This document shows, piece by piece, positions 1-21,518 of a DNA stretch of 64,000 nt. The stretch spans positions 1,215,288-1,279,287 of the forward strand of contig BDSI01000018.1 in NCBI GenBank assembly GCA_003117195.1. Direction: 5' to 3'. The stretch is from Eudorina sp. 2006-703-Eu-15. Lineage: Eukaryota; Chlorophyta; Chlorophyceae; Chlamydomonadales; Volvocaceae. Position 1 is the stretch's first letter. The number at the start of each line of letters is the position of its first letter. Position numbers and translations under genes: made by a program. The notes beneath the pieces are model-generated. The model searched no databases, was not told the origin of the DNA, and saw nothing but the letters and a program-made list of their open reading frames with translations.

Positions 1-3000
1 CTGTGCACTAGTTTGGCGGGCCATGCCGAGGTCCGGCCGCCCCCCGCACCCGCGTCCACCGCCGCGTCGGCAGTGCGCGACCCTTTCCTCCAGCGCCTGA
101 TTGCCGACTCCACGCAACCAAAGCCCTACATTGACTCCCAGAAACGCGTCGACGCGGAGCTAACAGATGTCGAGCACGCTCTACAGGAGCGCGCCCGGGG
201 GTGCAAGGACGCACTGGCGGCGGTCCTGGACGCCATCCGCAGCATCCACGCGCAGCAGGAAGAGATATGCTCACGAATGCGCGAGGACGCCTTGCCGACT
301 GGCGAGCCGCCGCTCGTGGCCGAGAATGCGCGGCTGGTTTCAGAGGCAGCGGCGCTACGCCGGGAACTCGACGGACTGCGTGCGCAGCACACTTGCGCGA
401 CGGAGGAGCTGAAGCTTGCCGAGGACCGCCGCGTTGAAGCAGAGGAGCGCATCCGGCAGCTGCAAAACGAGCTGGCGGACACCGAGCAGGAGCTCAGCAA
501 CGTGCAGAAGAAGTACTTCGCATTGAAGAACAGCGGCGGCGGCGCCGCCGGTGGCGGAGCTGGCGGTGACGCCGCGGGCGCCGGCAGCACCGGTGGCGCA
601 GGACCCAGCCGCCAGGGCAGCCTGATCGTTGCGTCGCTACCCAGCGGTGCCGTCGGCACCAACGGCTCCGGCGCCCTGCCGGACGGAGGCGAGCCTCTGG
701 ATGAGGTGATGGAGCTGCAAGCTCTACTGACGAAGCGCACGGCGGACTTGGAGCGGGAACGGGAGGCGCACGTCAAGACCCGCAGGTAAATGGTGCCTGA
801 TTGCGCGCATCTAGCCACTACCTGCGTAATCCTCGAGAGGCCTTCTAGTGGGAGCTTTCCAATCAATCGACAGTGGCTGCAAACTGGCGTGCCCGCTTTC
901 GTCTCCGCTGATGGTATCACTCGGTTGGTACTTCGCGCGGTTCACCCCTACACTGCTTCTTGCGGGTCAGTTTTCTTATACACTGCATGCCCCGGCGCGC
1001 TTGCATGCGTTTTGCTGCAGAGAGCTGCAGGAGGCCCAGGCCCGCGTCGGCGACGAGGCGTGGGTGCCGAACACCCGGTTGTACGGCATGGCTCAGCAGC
1101 AAATCGCCTCTCTGTCGGAAGCGGTGGCGGCGAGGGTGCGCGAGGTGGAGGCGCTGGGCAGGGAGCGAGACGAGGCGCTGCGGGAGGCGGCCACCAAGGC
1201 GTCCCTGGCGGCGGTGAGGGGAGATGGGCGCGTCACGTCCATCAAGAGTGGTGTATTGGAAAGGGCGTTCGTTGGCCCGAAAAGTTGCTTGCCGGCGGCA
1301 TGGAGGAGATGGCCGGCTGCTGTGGGGATTGGGTATTTCCGGGACGGATAATGTGGACACGCCAACAAAGCAGGGGCTGGATCAGCGAGCGGCCTGGACC
1401 GAACTGGTGGTGAAATTGATGCCTGTCCGTCTTCCTGCGCTGGTTGGCCCTGTGCTGGTTGGTCCTGTGCTGGTTGGTCTCGACGAGCCGTTGTGTGCTG
1501 TCTGGACCAGCCGTTCCGGTGGCTCAGTTGTTTCTTTACACAACCGCACACCGCTGTGGCGGCGGCCCGTACCTCCGCAGCCTCTTCATGACTTGAAGGT
1601 TTGGACGGGGGCGAATCTTACGCGCATGGGTTATCACAGGGCGCTGCCGTGGCCCTTGCAGGTCATGCAAGCTGCCTTCCCACCGACGAACACACCCACA
1701 TGCGCCCGCATGCATGCAGTCCGAGGCGCACATGCGCTCCAAGCTGGCTGCCCTGGAGCGCTCCTACCGAGAGCTGCAGTTCGGCAAGGCGGACGCGGAC
1801 CGGGCACGTGCGGAGGCGGAGGCGGCGCTTCAGCGGGAGCGGTCCCGTAATGCGAACACCAAGACGGTCTCGGAGCTGCAGGCGCTGGTCGGCAGCCTGC
1901 AGGGCCAGATAGCATCGCTGCAGAGCCAGGCCAAGCTGGACAAGGTGAGGCTTGGGTGTTTGATCCAGGGGCTGTCCCGTCCGCCCTCTGTCTTCTGTTT
2001 GCAGCCCGGTCCACCCCGCATGTAGCCCCTGGCGAATCGAAGCGCTCGCTCTCCAGCACTTGACCCACTGGTGATGCTGCAGGAGGGGTTGTGCAGGGAC
2101 GTGGTGGGAGCCAGGTGGTACTCGTTGCCGTATCGCCTCCAGTGAAAACGTACAACCTCGCTGAATGTCGCTTAACTACCACTTAGCCATACCGGGGTGT
2201 GTTTCGCATGGACACGCAGCTTGCACACGACCGACTGGACGGGGGAGCGCGGGCGGTGGTGGAGGCGGCATCAAAGCTGGCAGCCCGGGACATGGAGGTG
2301 CAGCGGCTAAGAGGTGCGCGGCAGCAGGGCGTGCCTTGGGAGAGCTTGGTGGCACGTCTGGGCTGCGGTCATGGGTGCGGCGGCGGTCAGGGTTTGCGGT
2401 TGCGGGCGGGAACAGAGGCATAGGACAGAAGGCCATTGGGTTGCGACGCGGTGGCCCCGCCCGGCCTCACTGTCGAGAGCTGGCGGGAGACCCAGCCGTT
2501 TTCTGCTTTGGCTCCGATACAGCCAGCGGGCGAGCACGACGCAGCCTCCCCGGCGTCATCCCCGGATCGCCCCTCCTTGTCCCTTTGGTGTGTAGACTCA
2601 CTGGCCCGGCGGGATGCCGAAGCGGAGGAGTCCAGGCGGCGGGAGACTACCCTCAAGGAGGCGGTAGCGGACCTCAAGGTGCGGCGCACTGTACCAATGT
2701 GGGAAGCAAGGTGTAGGGTGCAATGTGGTGGTGATGCCACCTGGGGTTGAGCGAAGAACGACGCCCAGCTGGGGTCGTATCTTGAAGAAAGGGAGTTCAA
2801 ATGCTGTGCTATGCTATTGTCATCGCGTTGTATCGTCCGATGCGGTGCCGCTGACCCGCTGACTGATGGTGCGGCCGCAGGCCTTCGTTGACGTGCTGAC
2901 CACGTACGGCAATGACCCGCGGGACCTGGTGGAGGTGCGCGCCAGCGAGACGGCGCTGAGGGCGCAGGTGGCGGAGCTCAGACAGCAGCTGCAGGTTGGT

Positions 3001-6000
3001 TGAACAACCAGGAAGCGGCGCTCGTCCTCTGGTGATTGATGTCTTGGGAAAGGTGGCTAGGCCGTGGCGCTGGGCCTTTTCGATCTGACCGTCTAGGGAA
3101 TGGGGCCGATTTTTGTTGGGATTGGGGGTGGGTGTCTGGCGGCCTACGGCCTTTTGTTTGGCAAGCCGTTGAGCCGAACTGTTCTTGCGCGCGTTGTGCG
3201 ATGCCGTGGCCTGGCGTGTGCGCCGCAAGGGCTCCTGCGCGCCGGTTTCGCCCTCGTTGCAACTTGGAGGCACCGGCGCGCAGGGTCTGCGACAACCCGA
3301 GTGCGGAAGCGCGGGCCGGGTTCCGCAGCTGCTGCAGCTGCGGCCAGCAGGCTGCTCAGGGCGCATAGGATTCACCGGGACATGGACAAAGTAGGTAAAT
3401 GCACGCCCCACTGTGGCCCTCACACGGCCGCCCTTGCCATGTCCCCACAACTGTATCAGGGCCACTCCCTACACGCCACCATACGGGAGGTGACCGCTGC
3501 GGAGCGGGAGGCCCGGGGCCAGTTGGACTTGGTAGCGGTGGAGGCGGATGAGCTGAGGCTGCAGGTGCGACATGGAGGGGATCGCTAATGAGGAAACCGG
3601 AACTTATCCCTGCTGACGACGAGACTGGGGCGAGCGTGGGCGCCGCCTGGGTAGCACTCGGGCTCGTTACAGAGGGACGGCCCGCGGACCCGCGACATGC
3701 TGCGGGTCAGGCTTCGGCGGGCCTTGGTCGATTGGACACGGCGTGTGTGGGAGGCGGCAGGGATGGCTTACTGCTTGGTTGCTGCCCGACGTATGGTCGG
3801 GACCAGCTACCTCCTTACCGGGACGGATAGCCTGAGAACTGTGGACCACGTTCGACCCCTGCGGGCCCCCATCACCCCGGACTGCATCCCAGATCTCCAA
3901 GGCTCAGCGTCAAGTTGCCGAGGTGGAGGCCCTCCTGGCCCACAGCCGCTCCGAGTGCGAGCTTTATAAGCAGGAAATCGAGGTGCGTGTGTGTGCATGC
4001 GGCGGGGAGATGGCTCTTGGCCTGGGCCACTTGTGTCCCAAGGGTATCGAAGCCGGGGACATGGGCTGACGGCGCATGGTCGCGCGAGGCCCCACGCACT
4101 CCCTACAAATGTGAGTGCACAAGTATGTGAAGCACGCGGTCCTCGGCCTGGCCTGGCCCATACCGACTTGAGTCCATTCGCGCGAACCCAGATCTTATGC
4201 TCTTAAGGTGTTCTTGGAGACGTCGTTTTCCTCTTTGTGGCCCATCGTCTGATCGACACGGGTGACACCCACGCGCGATCCACGCACTGCCCATCAGGTG
4301 ACGGTGAACGCCTTTGAGGAGCTGCAGGCGCAGAACGCCCGGTTGGTGGCGGCGCTCGCGGAGCGGGATGAGGCCAACAACGCGGTGGTGGCGGAGCGGC
4401 TCAAGGTGGGCGAAGCACGGGACCCAGCAGCGGCTTTAGGCCGATCGACCGGCGGAAGGGTCCTTTCACATCTTAGCGTCGGACCACCGGTCCAACGCTG
4501 CGATTAGGTAGCATATGCTGCGATTTCATCGTAGTTCACATGGATTTTCTGTCTTGGTCGCTCTGTCGCCTTTTGTTCCCCGTACGTGCGGCACAGCTCT
4601 CGCAGCAGGTGCCCATGCTGACGGAGGCGGCGGATGCGGCGCGCGCCGAGACGGAGCGGCTGCAGCGTGAGGTTTCGGAGCTGGGCGTGGTGCGGGAGGC
4701 CATGGAGCGAGACATGGCGCGACTGGCGGCCGAGCTGACGCAGGTGGGTTGGGCAGGCTTGATGTTTGCGGGAAGGCATCAGTCGGCGTGACATACGGCG
4801 AGCAACCTCTGTCGCCATTATGAAGGCATTTGGGCAGATCCGCCACAGCCGCACATTCGGAGGGCATGGTGCGGCTAGGTGTGGGTTACCCATTCATTGA
4901 TTTTTGCATCCGCAGCAGTGCGCACAGCCGGTGTACCGTGGCGTGGTATAACATGCTCGATTGTCGTTCAGAGGGGGGACACTGCGACATCGCGAGGTAG
5001 ATCACGACGCGCCAAAATCCATGACAACCCAACACATCTGACTCCTGTGCTCCTCCTCAAAGCATAGGAATCGCTCGTCCGCGTGCAAGCAACTGCTCCG
5101 CCAGCGCTGATATGGACGTAATGATTATCCCGTCTGCCAGGTGAAGGAGCTACTGCGCAACCAGGCGGCCCGACTGGACGGCGCCATGCTGGAGGTGCGA
5201 CAGAAGGAGCAGCAGGCGGCGGCTCTGCAGCAGCAGCTCGAGGCGGCCTCGCGCCAGACGGACCTCAAGCGCCAGGCGCTGGAGGTGAGCAGTTCCGCCC
5301 CCGACGACCGGGCTTCAGGTTCCATTGCGGACGGGGCGCCAGGCCCTCGGGTCATCCATCTGACCGACGGCTCGCTGTGCATGCCTGTTTGCGTAAAAGG
5401 GAGCGGCTCCTTGACGGCTCGGTTCGCCGCTATGGGTTTTGTCTCTTGCTGACACGCGCCAAAGGGACGCGGCTACGGCCGTCCAACGAGACTCTGGCCT
5501 GCGACCGTAATAGTGACGTCCCGGCCGCGCACGGCACCGCAGGAAGCAGATCAGAAACACGCCAAGGAGAAGACCAAGCGGCAGCGGGTGGAGGAGGAAG
5601 TCAAGGTGAGTGATGAAGGTCTTGCGTCCGATGGGGTGAGTGGATGGCGCAGGGGCCCGCGCTGTCACGCACGCGAGCAGATGACGGCATGGGGTGTGTG
5701 CATGTAACCCACCGGCATTTTCGACAGTCAAGGTTGCCAATGCACCTGGCGGTTTAAACACACGCGGGCATGATGGCCTGGTTGGCAGGTAGGGCGGGCG
5801 CTCGGCGGTCATATTTATGAACGGGATGGTGTGGGATGGTATGGCATGGCGCTCGTGTCGGTTAGCAGTGTGGGGTTCCCCCAAGAAGTTTGCTGGCCGC
5901 CTGGCTCACCCATGCCTGGCTGCGTTGTGCGCCCAGGCCCTGCAAGGCAAGGTGGAGCGCCTGAAGAAGCTGCAAACACCGGCGGGGGCGGCCCGGGAGC

Positions 6001-7200
6001 TGCAGGTGTGCCGCGAGGAGTTCGGAGAAAGCAGGGCCGCAGGAAGTAGCGGTGCTGTGAAAGGACGGGTGCCGACCGGCACAATGGGCGTTTCCATCTG
6101 GGCTGGGTGCCTTGCAGGGAGGCGGGAGGCGGTCTTTCCGCTGGGGCTCCTGCTTGGGCGGTGACGGGTTAGATGTGACCTGGCTGCACCGTGGAATGCG
6201 AACACAAGCGCAGAAGCCACTTGAGTCTGTAAGCAGCAAAGCGCACGTAGCAGCGATGGCAGCGTGCATGAGCGCGACGGGCGCCCGGTGTGGCCGTAGT
6301 GCAGGGCGTTTGTTGCGTCCATGTTCCATCCGACAGCAGCAGAACGATAGCCGGCCGGGGGCACGCCAATGATACCGAGTCCATGCCAGGCGGCCCGCGT
6401 ACATGCTCTGCAGCGCGTCGGATCTGACTTCGACAGCTTGCGAGCACGCCGACATTTGTCAGCGGACATGAGATGTTGCACTCTTGGTACGTTTTCCCGT
6501 TCGGCGGGGTCCCGGGCATGCGATCTTGGAATTCCTCACCGCTGAACGTGCCCACCTCCGTCAATCCGCCCACGCCCTCCGCCCCCGGGGACTGCAGGAG
6601 GAGTTGGAGGCGATGCGACAGCTGCTGAACTGCAACGTGTGCCACGAGCGGCAGAAAAACCGCATCATCACCAAGTGCTGTCACGTCTTTTGCGACGTGT
6701 GCATCGACCGCACCCTCACCGCGCGGAATCGCAAATGCCCCGGATGCGGCATCGTATTTGCGAAGGTAGGCGAGGGACGGGTGCTGGCGGATGGAAGGGG
6801 TGGGGGCAATGTATCGCACACGCATCGGGCGCGTCCGTGTCTGAGCACGGGCTCAATGGCAGGGTCAGGTCCCAGGTGTTAGCGGTGAGCGCTCATAGCG
6901 ATGCCACTGGCGGAAGGGAGGAACGAGTGAATACTAAATAGCGAGGGGCCTCTATTAGTCGGGTGTCAAGCGGGGCGCACGCAATTATCATCGTAGTTGT
7001 ATGGGTGATAGGTGGGAGTGAACGCGAGCTGCCCCGGCGCGGGGCAGGCCAGCCGGCTCGGGCCTTGTCTTGTATGGTTCCGTTTGTCACTGACCAATAG
7101 TGCAACGCTCGGGGCCGGTTTCAGAGGCGGGGCTGCTCATGGTTGTGATTTCGCCCTCGCCCAATCGCAGGGGGACATCAAGACTTTCTTCTTTACGTGA
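1..7200 (+). CDS. BRE1/HUB-type RING E3 ubiquitin ligase for histone H2B (5' end outside window)
   Basis: Exons: <1-785, 1021-1213, 1720-1944, 2220-2313, 2596-2678, 2881-2994, 3460-3564, 3893-3982, 4298-4405, 4597-4743, 5141-5284, 5543-5605, 5937-6005, 6598-6765, 7171-7200; every junction keeps frame. About 805 residues are visible, nearly all heptad-like coiled coil rich in Q, E, A, L and R, then a C-terminal C3HC4 RING (CNVCHERQKNRIITKCCHVF, then CIDR and CPGC) at about residues 752-790. The segment FVDVL...DPRDLVEVRASE and the ending GDIKTFFFT fit the BRE1/HUB/RNF20 family, whose C-terminus follows the RING directly. Family knowledge: these nuclear ligases work with a RAD6-type E2 to monoubiquitinate H2B during transcription. 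The first codons are beyond the left edge; a possible acceptor TAG ends at base 11. A Gly/Ala-rich linker (bases about 530-690) interrupts the first coiled coil. Family identity is firm; HUB1 versus HUB2 cannot be decided. Confidence 0.92.
1437..1478. repeat. Short tandem repeat in intron 2 of the BRE1-like gene
   Basis: Two to three imperfect copies of a roughly 18-bp unit containing GTGCTGGTTGGTC. It is intronic and no function is apparent. Confidence 0.6.
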
Positions 7201-8583
7201 TCGAAAGCTGTCACGGTGTTGAGCGCAGAGCCTCCGGCGGCCGCATGCTCGGGTGCAGAATGCGCCTCTTCTGCCACTTTTGGACCCAGGTTTGCGGCCT
7301 CTGCTCAGGTCGCCGCGGCAGCAATGCGGCGGGCTGATTGAATGGCGGCCGGCAGTCGAGCAGTCTAGATGGGGGCAGCGGGCTGCAGGTGCGGGCGAGC
7401 CCAGGGCACGGCGAGTGGAGAAGCATCGACTCCATGAGCTACCGAAGCACGGGCGTGACGTCCGGAGGAACCTGTATCTGGGTCCAGACTCCAAGCATGC
7501 TGGCATACACGCTGGGTGTGAGGCGGCTTTCGAACGAGACGAGCAGGAAGCGTCACCGGGGCAGGTGCAGCTGTGTATTTCCATGGTTTGGATGGTCGGC
7601 TGGGGAGGCGCAGGGGCCCGATGACAGGATCAAGGTAGAGGGAGTCCTGGCTTAGCCGCGGAGGGGCTGGATGTGTGTTGTCCTTTGTCTCCTGGCAACC
7701 ACTGGAAACTAGTTCAGTGATGGGTGGATGGGGGGGCGGTGGAGCGCAGGGACTGAGGTGGCTAACAGCTGGCACGTTGGCTGTGTTGTTTTGGCTTAGG
7801 ATGGCGGACTGTTACAGCTGAGGGTTGGGTACTCATGTTTCGATGGTTGCGTGCCATTTCCGGAGATAGTGTACCAAATTTGACTGAAGCGACGCACCGC
7901 CCCGGTACGCGTGGGTAGTCTTTGATCGCGCACAGGCGAGTGGTCTTGTTGCGGGCCGCGTGGACTCGTACATGGTGGGGTATACGCCTCGACACAATCC
8001 TCATCGCTCAAAAAATATCGCACCGTGACTTGCCCGCGTGTCCCATTGTTGAAGCGCTCGGGCACCGCTTGCCAACGGTCTGTGTGTGTGTGTGTGTTAC
8101 ATGGTTGTCTGTGAGTGACAATGTCGCGCTCCGAGACCCCTCATGTTCGCCATGGACACTCCCAGTCTTCTCCATGGTTAAGCATTCGACATGTTTCATT
8201 TTAACATTGTTATACAAGCGTTTATAGGTTACAAGCGCTCAGCGACGAATCTGCGACCACACAATCCGACGCCCCCAACAACCTGTTCGCTGGCAAGTTA
8301 TTTGCATTGTTGGCTTAGAAACATCACTCCTGATAGAAATTATTTCCTTCGGCTTCTTAAGCGAAAGAGATAAAGCCCTAACTTTCTCGGCGGTGATGCA
8401 CTCTGACTACATCCTTCGTTAATGCGTTTTAGAATCATATATGCTCAGATCGCATTGCTCTGGTCATCTAGGAGTGCTGCCGGCTGCCGCACGTCGACGA
8501 TGAGACCGTCCGTCTAAGTTCGTTTGAGACTCGCAACGTGTTAACAGGGCTGCGTTCGACCCATTTGTAATCCAGGGGATAAA
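7201..8583. other. Gene-free interval: BRE1 3' UTR and FTSH11 upstream region
   Basis: No coding exon could be supported. The stretch from 7201 to about 7800 is GC-rich and probably 3' UTR. From about 7980 it becomes more AT-rich, which fits a promoter or 5' UTR for the next gene. It contains a (TG)n run at 8080-8097. The only plus-strand TGTAA I noticed is at 8566-8570, just before the next start codon, so the BRE1 polyadenylation site is uncertain. An in-frame TAA at 8542 precedes the FTSH11 start. Confidence 0.6.
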
Positions 8584-18803
<10,220 letters not shown>

Positions 18804-21294
18804 CGGAAGGCAGGATGGCATGGATGCATGCTCACCCGCGGGTGGCTCGCTCGGGGCGCGGGCGTTGTGCATAGTGGTGGGGCTTGGCAGGGTTAGTGGG
18901 GTGCCAGTGAATGACCTTAGAAGAAGCTACCTTCTGCGCCGCTGGGCGTGTGTCAGGACCCGCGAGCGCCGGAGGCCCCTTCATACGGTGGCCTGGCGTG
19001 CCACTCGCGGCGAGGGTACCAAATCAGGGTAGGAGCATCTCACGTGGACGGCTGCACGGCAGGCTCCCTTTGACGGACGGCCTGTGGGAGGAGCTGGTCA
19101 CAGCGCGTTATAGAATAGTCGCGCAGCATGCGACAGCTCACTCAACCAGGGTGCGCCTGCTCCGGGGTGGCATTTGGTGGCCATGACCGTCGGCCACAGG
19201 GTGTCGGCTATGGGTGTTGGGTGCTGCTCGATGCCGAAGGATTAGGTCTGAGCGCTCGTGCCAGGAATTCGGGCCCGACGTTGACTTCTTGTTCTGTTGG
19301 TGTGCTGTTGGCACGCATTTCTTTGTCCTGAAGTGGGATATCTGCACCCAAGCCCGTCTAGGTGACAGCCCGGTGGTGGCAGCAGTTCTGCTGCGCTTTC
19401 CGGCCATGTGCGCACCCTAGCGTAGTGACACGCGCAGCCAGGAGCGAGGCATCCAGACACATGTCTTAGCGCAGGTTTGGAGCACCCACGTCGAAGTTTA
19501 TTCTGCTGGCACGGGGGTTGACGAGTGACGGGAGCGCAGGTAGTTGCCGGACGAGAAGAGATGAGCCTTTCCGTGTATGCCTTTGGATCCGCGGTTTAAA
19601 TGCTTTCATTGCTGCGCGTCTTTGCTTTTTCTTCCATTTGCTGCCCGTTCCCCAACTATTCAGCGACGTCGAGATTGGATGTGTCGAACATCCAGCGAAA
19701 CCGAGGCCCTTGGCGGACTTTCGAGGCGGCTGCCCGGACCCATGGGTCGCTCATACGGTAGTTACCTGGCTTGGCACCGCGCGCCGTTGAGACGAGACAT
19801 GTGCGGCTTGCACACCGCACGCCGTCTGAGCGCGCTCAGATAGGACGGACCGCATGCGACCTTGGCAGAGCGGCAGGCCGGAGGAATGTGCCGCAGGTCA
19901 AACCGTTCTAACATACCTGCTTGGGCGGAGAGGTCGCCGCAAGAAGCTGCGCTTGTAGGCATCCCTGAACCCCTGCGGCACATCGGCCACAGCCATCAAA
20001 CGGCCGTATCTGCTGTCCAATCGGGTTAGAGACTAGCATCTCGACCTGGGGCACTGACAGCATGAGGCGCCTAAGAGCTATCTGGGCCCGTTGGAACGCC
20101 CGGTCGGGACTACGGGTCCAACTTGTAACAGGAAGTAGAGCACTCCGCCTGACGCTCAAACCCTTCGCCTCCTTAGAACCCGCCGTCCGAGCAAATGACC
20201 CGTTGTAGGAGCCCCGGTATACGGTAGTTCCTGCGATGCCTGACGCGCTGCGGACGCTGGTACGGCCAAGGTGCCCCCGCGTGTGCCTCTGGAGACGCGG
20301 AGCGTTCGCTGTGCGACCAGTGACCAGTGACTAATCTTTCACCTTGATAAAGGCACAATACAACTTGAGACGCCGACGACTGCGGTCTCTTATACCCAGG
20401 CCCGGAGCTGTGCATGATTTGCCGGGAACTCGATCAGTTCGAGGATGCAAGGAAATCCTGACACACGTCGGATATGCAAGCACACTGTAGCGGTACCTCC
20501 CGCGGATCCGCGTCTGCACCTCGTGTCTGTGCCATTGTAAACGGAGCTGTGCAGTGCGACTGCGCCTCCGGGTCACCACAGCCGCTTGGCGAGCACCCGT
20601 TTCCGTCTGTACTGCCTGGTGCAACGGGTGGTACGACCCGTCGAGGGACCGAGCGGTCCCAAACAAGTCAAGGGGGACAGCGGCCCCTCGCGGCCGCCTC
20701 CTTCTCGCAGCGTTCTCCAGGCATTGTTCGATCCGTTTCTCAAACACATGCACTCGGCTCAACCCGAACGGATTGCCCAACGGTCTGGTTAGATGTCCAG
20801 AGGTGTCACGGCAAGCACCGTACTTGGCCCTTGTAAGCGCCTTGGAGAGGAGGACTTGCAGTACCCCACGCGCCATCCCAACCAACCCACACATCGGAAA
20901 CATGCTGGCGGTTTTACATTAGCTGACATGCACCGACGACAGGGCCAGGCCGGAATACGGCCCACCTTGCACCGACCTATGTAGCCCGGGCGGCCAAGCA
21001 TATCTCGAGCCTCTCCTCATTCCTCTTACGTTATCCCCACACCGCTCCCCAGTCCGTCACACACATGCCAGCGCTCACAGCCACATGGTCCCGCGGTGTG
21101 CACCCGTTCCGACAGACACGAGGCACAGAGCGTAAACCACAACACAAAAGAAGTGATGAATGAACTTGCGATTGCCGTTTGCCGGCAAGTTATTGTAGCA
21201 TGTCAAGTTAAACGTCATCCATGTCGTACCATTGGGACCCATAGGGCCCCAAAGGGGCATGCGGTCCGCTGCACCCAATTCAGTCATCGGGACC
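18804..21294. other. Long gene-free interval between convergent genes
   Basis: About 2.5 kb with no exon I can support. The first part is probably the FTSH11 3' UTR. From about 19.5 kb the sequence loses the strong third-position GC bias, and the open frames seen (for example minus strand 20331-20903) show no recognisable domain or codon pattern. Possible plus-strand TGTAA signals occur at 20124, 20535 and about 20832; the true FTSH11 cleavage site cannot be told from sequence alone. Confidence 0.55.
20124..20128 (+). terminator. Candidate polyadenylation signal TGTAA for FTSH11
   Basis: This is the first TGTAA I found on the plus strand after the FTSH11 stop, about 1.3 kb downstream. TGTAA is the usual volvocine signal, but the distance is long, so this is weak. 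Confidence 0.3.
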
Positions 21295-21299
21295 TTACA
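21295..21299 (-). terminator. Candidate polyadenylation signal TGTAA for the CCX gene
   Basis: TTACA on the plus strand is TGTAA on the minus strand, about 220 bp after the CCX stop codon. That is a typical volvocine 3' UTR distance. Confidence 0.55.
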
Positions 21300-21518
21300 A
21301 GACCCATCCTCGACAACAGTCAACAACATCCAGATCCAGGTAAACATCATTCTTCTCAACTCCATGGACGACGCTACCAGCGCCAACGCCCCCGAGTCAG
21401 TTCATCATCCACGTATCAGGATTTGCCCTTGTCGCTCCCAATGAGTAAAACAGCAAGGATGCCAAGTCACGCCCCGCCAGAAGGCGATGTCAAATCGGTC
21501 GTGTATCCAATGTTACGG

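Noticed and set aside
20331..20903. 190-residue minus-strand open frame
   Set aside because: No recognisable domain, no supporting splice structure, and base composition unlike the coding exons nearby.
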